A DNA stretch of 64,000 bases, from positions 62,001 through 126,000 of the forward strand of contig PHCB01000007.1 in the NCBI GenBank assembly GCA_002842095.1, written 5' to 3'. Under the pieces are notes generated by a model, which was not told the origin of the DNA, ran no database searches, and saw only the letters and a program-made list of their open reading frames with translations. Positions 59,975 through 64,000 of the stretch are shown here, one piece after another; within the stretch, counting starts at the first letter, position 1; the number at the start of each line of letters is the position of its first letter. This DNA is from a candidate division BRC1 bacterium HGW-BRC1-1. GTDB taxonomy: Bacteria > Sumerlaeota > Sumerlaeia > Sumerlaeales > Sumerlaeaceae. A program made the translations under genes and the position numbers.

Positions 59975-62392
59975 TTACCCCATCACTACCTCCACTTTTA
60001 CCACTTCGGGTTTGCGGGAGGACTTGGCGGTTTCTTTCACTTCGATCACGTTGCCGTCGAGCTTGGCGCCGTTCACGGTGATGCTTTCCACGCCCTTGCT
60101 CACGCCCTTGGGATTGCTGAAGGTGAACTCGTAATTACGCCCGCGGAATTTGCGGGTCATTTTGAAGTTCTTCCAGTCCTTGGGCACGCAGGGGTCAACC
60201 ACGAGGCCGTCGTAGTTGGGGCGCACGCCGATGATGTAGTCGATCACGTCGCGCAGCATCCACGTGCTTGAGCCCGTCAGCCACGCGTGGCTGGCCTGAC
60301 CAAAGGTCGGGTGGTCGGGGCTGGTCACGTACTCGCTGTACACGTACGGCTCCATCTCGTAGCGGTCGATGTCCACCACGGGGTTCATGGGCAGCGCCTT
60401 CTTGTAATACTCGTAGGCCTGGTCGCCGTTGCCCAGCATCGCCTCGGCCAGAACCGCCCAGCTAACGGGGTGGTTGAACACGGCTGCGTTTTCCTTCTTG
60501 CCGGGCACGCAGCGCGTGGCCAGACCGATGTTCTCATTCACCGTGCGGAAGGCGGGATCCAGCAACTTCGGCCCCTTGGGTGTGTCGAGATACTTCTTCG
60601 CCGACGCCATGGCCTTCGCTGCCCGCTCGGGGGAGGCGACGCCACTCATCACGGCCCAGGTCTGCGTGTTCAGGTAGATTTTGCACTCTTTGTTCTTCTT
60701 GCTCCCCACTTCTTCGCGCAGGTCGTTCGTGCCCACGATGTACCATTCGCCATCCCAGCACAGATCGTTGATGGCCTTGGCAACCTTGTCGTAGGCGGCC
60801 TGATAGCGTTTCGCCGCGGCCTTGTCGCCGATGCGCTTGGCCAGTTCCACGATGTCGCGCAGCACGTAGCACAGGCACTGGGCGTTCCACACGCTCTCGC
60901 CCTTGCCCTTGCGCCCCATGTAGTCCAGCGTGTCGTTCCAGTCGCCGGGGCCGAACTTCGGCAGGTTGCGCTCGGTCAGGTTTTTCAGCGTGAAGTCGAG
61001 GGTCCCGTAAATGTGCTTCAGGATCGTCGCCTCGCCCTCGTCCTGATAGGGCGTCACGTCGTCGAGGAAGGCGTAGTCGCCTGTCTCGCGCAGATACATG
61101 GTCACGGCCATGGGCAGCCACAGGGGGGTGTCGCTGTGGCCCGTGCGGGCGTAACCGCCGGACACGGGGAAGTAGCAGTGGACCACGCTACCGTCCTTGA
61201 ACTGGTGCGTGCTCATTTCGGACAGCCGCTGGCGCACCCACTCGGGGCGGGTCATGAGGGGGCCGAAGGTGTCCTGACAGCTATCGCGGAAACCGCGGCC
61301 GAACAACAGGCCGCCGTGGTAATAGCCGGCATCGCGCGAGAAGCGGAACGTGCAGGCGGTCTGCCACTGGTTCCATACGTTGATCATCGTGTTCAGGTTC
61401 TTGTCGGGCGTTTCCACCTTCACGCATGAGATGTAGTCGCGCCAGTCGTTGACCAGCTTCTCATAGGCGGCGTCCGTGTTTTTCAGGTCGCGGTACTTCT
61501 TCACCAACTTGGCGGCGTCGCGCTTGTAGTGCTCGCGTGGCACGAGGCCCAGCATGATGACAAATTCTTTCGACTCGCCGGGTTTCAGGTCGAGGGGCAA
61601 CTGGAGCGCTGCCACAGCGTCGCCGGCCGTGATGGCCGTGTTGCCGCACTTGCCCTTCTCCACGGCTTCGGGGTTCTCTTCACTGCGCCAGCGGCCGATG
61701 AACTCGTTCTTACTGCCATCGAAGGCCGAGACGTTCAGGTCCGACGCGAAGAAATAGTAGCGGTCGTAGGAGACGTTGCTTTGCTCCACGGTGGCGCTGC
61801 CGAAGGTGTTCCAGTAGCGCTTGGTGGCGTAGAGGATCTGGCTGTCGTCGTCGAGGAAGACGTCGTTGAAGTGCTGATCGTTCGCCTGGTTGACGAGATC
61901 GTTTAGGGCGTTGCCGATGCACAGTTCCACGTAGGGAAAGAAATCGAGGGACTTCTTTTCCTTGGTGGTGTTGGTGGCGGTTACGCGCCAGAGTTCGAGG
62001 TCGTCGCCCTCGGGCACGAAGGTCAGCACGCTGACTTCCACGCCGCCCTGCTGGCCGGTGATGCGCGTGTAGTTCAGGCCGTGGCGGCATTCGTACTTGT
62101 CCAGCTTGGTGGCGCAGGGCTGCCAGCTGGGGCTCCAGTAGTCGCCGGTCTTGCGGTCGCGCACGTAGAGGTAATGGCCGGGGCGATCGACAGGCATGGA
62201 ATTGTAACGGTGGCGGGTGATGCGATGCAGGCGCGGGGTTTGCCAGTAGGCGTAGCCGCCGCCGGTGTTGGAGATGAGACGCGTGTATTTTCCGTTGGAT
62301 GTGAAATTAATCCACGGGGCAGGCGTGTCGGGGCGATCGATGATGAACTCTAAATCGTCTTCCGAGAAACGTCCGTATTTTTCCATGCTCAT
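59975..62392 (-). CDS. GH94 phosphorylase (cellobiose/chitobiose phosphorylase-like)
   Basis: 805 residues, the usual GH94 length, no signal peptide: a cytosolic enzyme that phosphorolyses a beta-linked disaccharide to a sugar 1-phosphate plus free sugar. N-terminal beta-sandwich (PAPWINFTSNGKYTRLISNT, GGGYAYWQTPRLHRITRHRY), then a helical barrel with GRGFRDSCQDTFG, SDTPLWLPMA and the general-acid region GDWND (residues 483-487). FNHPVSWAVLAEAMLGNGDQ and SSTWMLRDVIDYIIGVRPNY are typical C-terminal blocks. Whether it takes cellobiose, chitobiose or another sugar is not settled; nanE 0.9 kb away makes an amino-sugar plausible. Confidence 0.92.
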   Translation of the reverse strand: MSMEKYGRFSEDDLEFIIDRPDTPAPWINFTSNGKYTRLISNTGGGYAYWQTPRLHRITRHRYNSMPVDRPGHYLYVRDRKTGDYWSPSWQPCATKLDKYECRHGLNYTRITGQQGGVEVSVLTFVPEGDDLELWRVTATNTTKEKKSLDFFPYVELCIGNALNDLVNQANDQHFNDVFLDDDSQILYATKRYWNTFGSATVEQSNVSYDRYYFFASDLNVSAFDGSKNEFIGRWRSEENPEAVEKGKCGNTAITAGDAVAALQLPLDLKPGESKEFVIMLGLVPREHYKRDAAKLVKKYRDLKNTDAAYEKLVNDWRDYISCVKVETPDKNLNTMINVWNQWQTACTFRFSRDAGYYHGGLLFGRGFRDSCQDTFGPLMTRPEWVRQRLSEMSTHQFKDGSVVHCYFPVSGGYARTGHSDTPLWLPMAVTMYLRETGDYAFLDDVTPYQDEGEATILKHIYGTLDFTLKNLTERNLPKFGPGDWNDTLDYMGRKGKGESVWNAQCLCYVLRDIVELAKRIGDKAAAKRYQAAYDKVAKAINDLCWDGEWYIVGTNDLREEVGSKKNKECKIYLNTQTWAVMSGVASPERAAKAMASAKKYLDTPKGPKLLDPAFRTVNENIGLATRCVPGKKENAAVFNHPVSWAVLAEAMLGNGDQAYEYYKKALPMNPVVDIDRYEMEPYVYSEYVTSPDHPTFGQASHAWLTGSSTWMLRDVIDYIIGVRPNYDGLVVDPCVPKDWKNFKMTRKFRGRNYEFTFSNPKGVSKGVESITVNGAKLDGNVIEVKETAKSSRKPEVVKVEVVMG

Positions 62393-62634
62393 GATATGTA
62401 ACGGTTTCCTTACAGGTATTTTCAGTTACTGGGATCGAGTTTCTTTGAGGGAGCGGGCACATTGGCAATCGTTTTTTACAAGGTTAAAGAATAACATTTT
62501 CGTGATCGCTTTTGGCCCGCAGACGTATGATCAGTGAAATGAGCAACTTCTGCCCTTTGCCCGTGTCATAAGTGCAGGTGGCGCAGAGAGACTTTGCTCA
62601 GCCGCATCAAACAACGGAGGCATGACAACTAAAG

Positions 62635-63144
62635 ATGGATGCAATGAAGGCTATTCTCACCCGGCGCAGCGTGCGCGAGTTTAAGCAGGGAACCATCGAG
62701 CGCGAAAAGATTGAACAGATTCTGGCGGCGGGCATGTCGGCCCCCTCGGCGCACAATGAGCAGCCGTGGTGTTTTTTGGTCATCGACGACCGCGAGGTAT
62801 TGAGCAAGCTGGCTGCAACGGCGTCCCACGTGGAGATGGCCGCCACCGCCGGTGCCGCCATTGTGGTTTGCGGTGATCTGGATCTCGAACTGACGCCCGG
62901 CTCCTGGGTGCAGGATTGTTCGGCTGCAACCCAGAACATTCTGCTGGCGGCCCATGCGTTGGGTTTGGGAGCCGTATGGACCCATTGTCATCCGGACCCG
63001 GTTATGCAGCGCGAAGTGACGGACCTTTTCAAGCTGGCTGACAACATCAAGCCATTGGCGATCGTGGTCATGGGAGAGCCGGCTGTTGAGGTCGCGCCCA
63101 AAGACAACTATCTGGCCGAGCGGGTACACTTTAACAAATGGTAA
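62635..63144 (+). CDS. Nitroreductase family protein
   Basis: 169 residues. FMN-dependent reductase fold: AILTRRSVREFKQGTIEREK (Arg residues bind the FMN phosphate), APSAHNEQPWCFLVIDD, AATQNILLAAHALGLGAVWT and a C-terminal IVVMGEP. Electron acceptor unknown. Divergent from the GH94 gene across a 242-bp region with no clear promoter. The closest ribosome site (GGAGG near 62615) is far from the ATG, so the start may be a few codons off. Confidence 0.9.
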   Translation: MDAMKAILTRRSVREFKQGTIEREKIEQILAAGMSAPSAHNEQPWCFLVIDDREVLSKLAATASHVEMAATAGAAIVVCGDLDLELTPGSWVQDCSAATQNILLAAHALGLGAVWTHCHPDPVMQREVTDLFKLADNIKPLAIVVMGEPAVEVAPKDNYLAERVHFNKW

Positions 63145-63176
63145 ACGCTGCCAGGTTCTGAGCCCGGTAAGGCGGT

Positions 63177-63239
63177 AAAAAGACTGGCGGCGAAAACGCT
63201 TCCGAGACATCGGATTTGCGTTTTCGCCGCCTTTATTTT
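63177..63239 (+). terminator. Bidirectional terminator
   Basis: Perfect 14-bp arms GGCGGCGAAAACGC (63186-63199) and GCGTTTTCGCCGCC (63218-63231), then TTTATTTT; AAAAAGA precedes it, giving a U tract on the other strand as well. It sits between the convergent nitroreductase and phosphohexomutase genes. Confidence 0.92.
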
Positions 63240-63253
63240 GCGGGTGGCGTAAG

Positions 63254-64000
63254 CTATTTTTTAAACAGCACCTTTTTTCCCGCAGCGAGAATCTTGGCGA
63301 CTTTCTCGTCTGCGTCGCTGCCCACATAAATGCGGCCCAGTGGCTCGGTGTCGCTGCGGCGCATGAGCATCCAACTGTTGTCTTTGAAATAGAACTTGAT
63401 GCCGTCGACGGTACTCACGCGATCCACGGCGATGCCGCCAAACTTGGCGGGGGGTGAGGCCAGCAGCGCGTCGAAGTTCGAACGCAGCAATCCGGTGGGG
63501 AAGTGATGATCGATCCGCCCGTAAGCGAAGGGTCCGGTTTCTTTGCGCAGTTTGGCAACGGCCTGTTTGATGGTCTGACCCGTGGCCGCAAGCATCTCGA
63601 CGAGCAGCAGGCAGGAGAGCACGCCGTCGCGCTCGGGCATGTGGTTCAGGTAGCCGAATCCGCCGCTCTCCTCGCCGCCGATGAGCACCGGATCACTGAT
63701 CATTCGCTCGCTCACGTTTTTGAATCCGACAGGAACCTCGACCACATTGCGCCCCATCTTTGCGGCCACCCGGTCGATGGTGTTGTGCATGCTGGTCGTG
63801 CGAACCACGTCGCCCTCCCAGCCGCGGCTTTCCACGAGGTAGCGGAAAAGCAGCGGCATGAGATCGTGCAACTGCACGAAACGTCCGTCGCCGTCGAGCA
63901 CACCGAAGCGGTCGGCGTCGCCGTCGGTAGCCAGCCCGAGGTTCGCTTTGAGTTCGCGTAATACCGCCACCTGATCGGCGAGGTTGTCGAGGATAGGCTC
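63254..64000 (-). CDS. Phosphoglucomutase/phosphomannomutase (C-terminal part, cut by window edge)
   Basis: 248 codons seen; the N-terminal half with the phosphoserine lies beyond the right edge, and the reading frame is open to base 64000 (EPILDNLADQV). Metal loop ATDGDADRFGV, sugar-binding loop GGEESGGFGY and the C-terminal phosphate loop RRSDTEPLGRIY are present; the usual RxSGTEP has Asp for Gly. It interconverts hexose 6- and 1-phosphates, a fitting partner for the sugar 1-phosphate made by the GH94 phosphorylase. Confidence 0.93.
   Translation of the reverse strand, partial: EPILDNLADQVAVLRELKANLGLATDGDADRFGVLDGDGRFVQLHDLMPLLFRYLVESRGWEGDVVRTTSMHNTIDRVAAKMGRNVVEVPVGFKNVSERMISDPVLIGGEESGGFGYLNHMPERDGVLSCLLLVEMLAATGQTIKQAVAKLRKETGPFAYGRIDHHFPTGLLRSNFDALLASPPAKFGGIAVDRVSTVDGIKFYFKDNSWMLMRRSDTEPLGRIYVGSDADEKVAKILAAGKKVLFKK

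Noticed and set aside
60287-61429. 380-codon plus-strand frame opposite GH94
   Set aside because: Antisense shadow of a highly conserved enzyme; no signal or domain.

Overview
This is a GC-rich bacterial chromosome segment. It carries an N-methylated prepilin, two-gene and multi-gene operons with ATGA overlaps, a secreted-glycosidase locus with an ABC sugar transporter, CARDB/golvesin-type surface proteins, an apparent C25-peptidase-like N-terminus, a MASE1 hybrid kinase and a 'four helix bundle suffix' protein. That mix resembles uncultured PVC-like or neighbouring phyla (Lentisphaerae/Kiritimatiellae, Sumerlaeota, Hydrogenedentes). There is no rRNA or other marker in the window that would settle the lineage, so the placement is an inference.

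Layout. 1-3.4 kb: an unfinished secreted protein downstream of phosphopentomutase (deoB), a tRNA-Arg(CCU) and a secreted alpha/beta hydrolase. 3.4-19.8 kb: a carbohydrate locus in two divergent arms. The minus arm reads Gfo/Idh oxidoreductase, large secreted glycosidase-like protein, two permeases, solute-binding protein, secreted helical-barrel glycosidase-like protein. The plus arm reads secreted beta protein, prepilin, ADP-ribosylglycohydrolase-like protein, a second helical-barrel protein, LacI regulator, DUF4434-like protein. The arms are separated by a nested inverted repeat. 19.8-29.6 kb: a broken RHS island with three orphan RHS tips, each with its own C-terminal domain, candidate membrane immunity genes, an IS5-like insertion, a beheaded fourth toxin and short RHS scraps at both edges. 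The tips share 310-330 bp modules that look like recombination sites. A tRNA 3' fragment, an odd tRNA-Arg(UCU)-like gene and 11-bp tandem repeats lie at the left edge.

29.7-49.8 kb: a 1668-residue secreted protein with an amidase_3-like domain split by a golvesin-type domain, AI-2E family transporter, B12-binding radical SAM enzyme, L,D-transpeptidase-like secreted protein, MASE1 hybrid histidine kinase, EttA and HflX (divergent), SGNH hydrolase, a secreted beta-helix protein and a small secreted W-rich repeat protein. 49.9-54.6 kb: SRPBCC protein, aldo/keto reductase, DEAD-box helicase, DUF2851 protein. 55.2-57.6 kb: a small defence-like patch made of an AAA ATPase, an overlapping Toprim/DUF4276 gene, a small ORF and a decayed SNF2-helicase C-terminus. 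57.7-64 kb: lipoprotein, YqeY-like protein, NanE, four-helix-bundle protein flanked by mirrored 9-bp tandem repeats, GH94 phosphorylase, nitroreductase and the C-terminal part of a phosphohexomutase.

The most unusual parts are the RHS cassette graveyard with its shared beta-sandwich module, the AAA/Toprim pair beside a dead helicase gene, and the split amidase. All functional statements come from reading motifs by eye; no database search was run.
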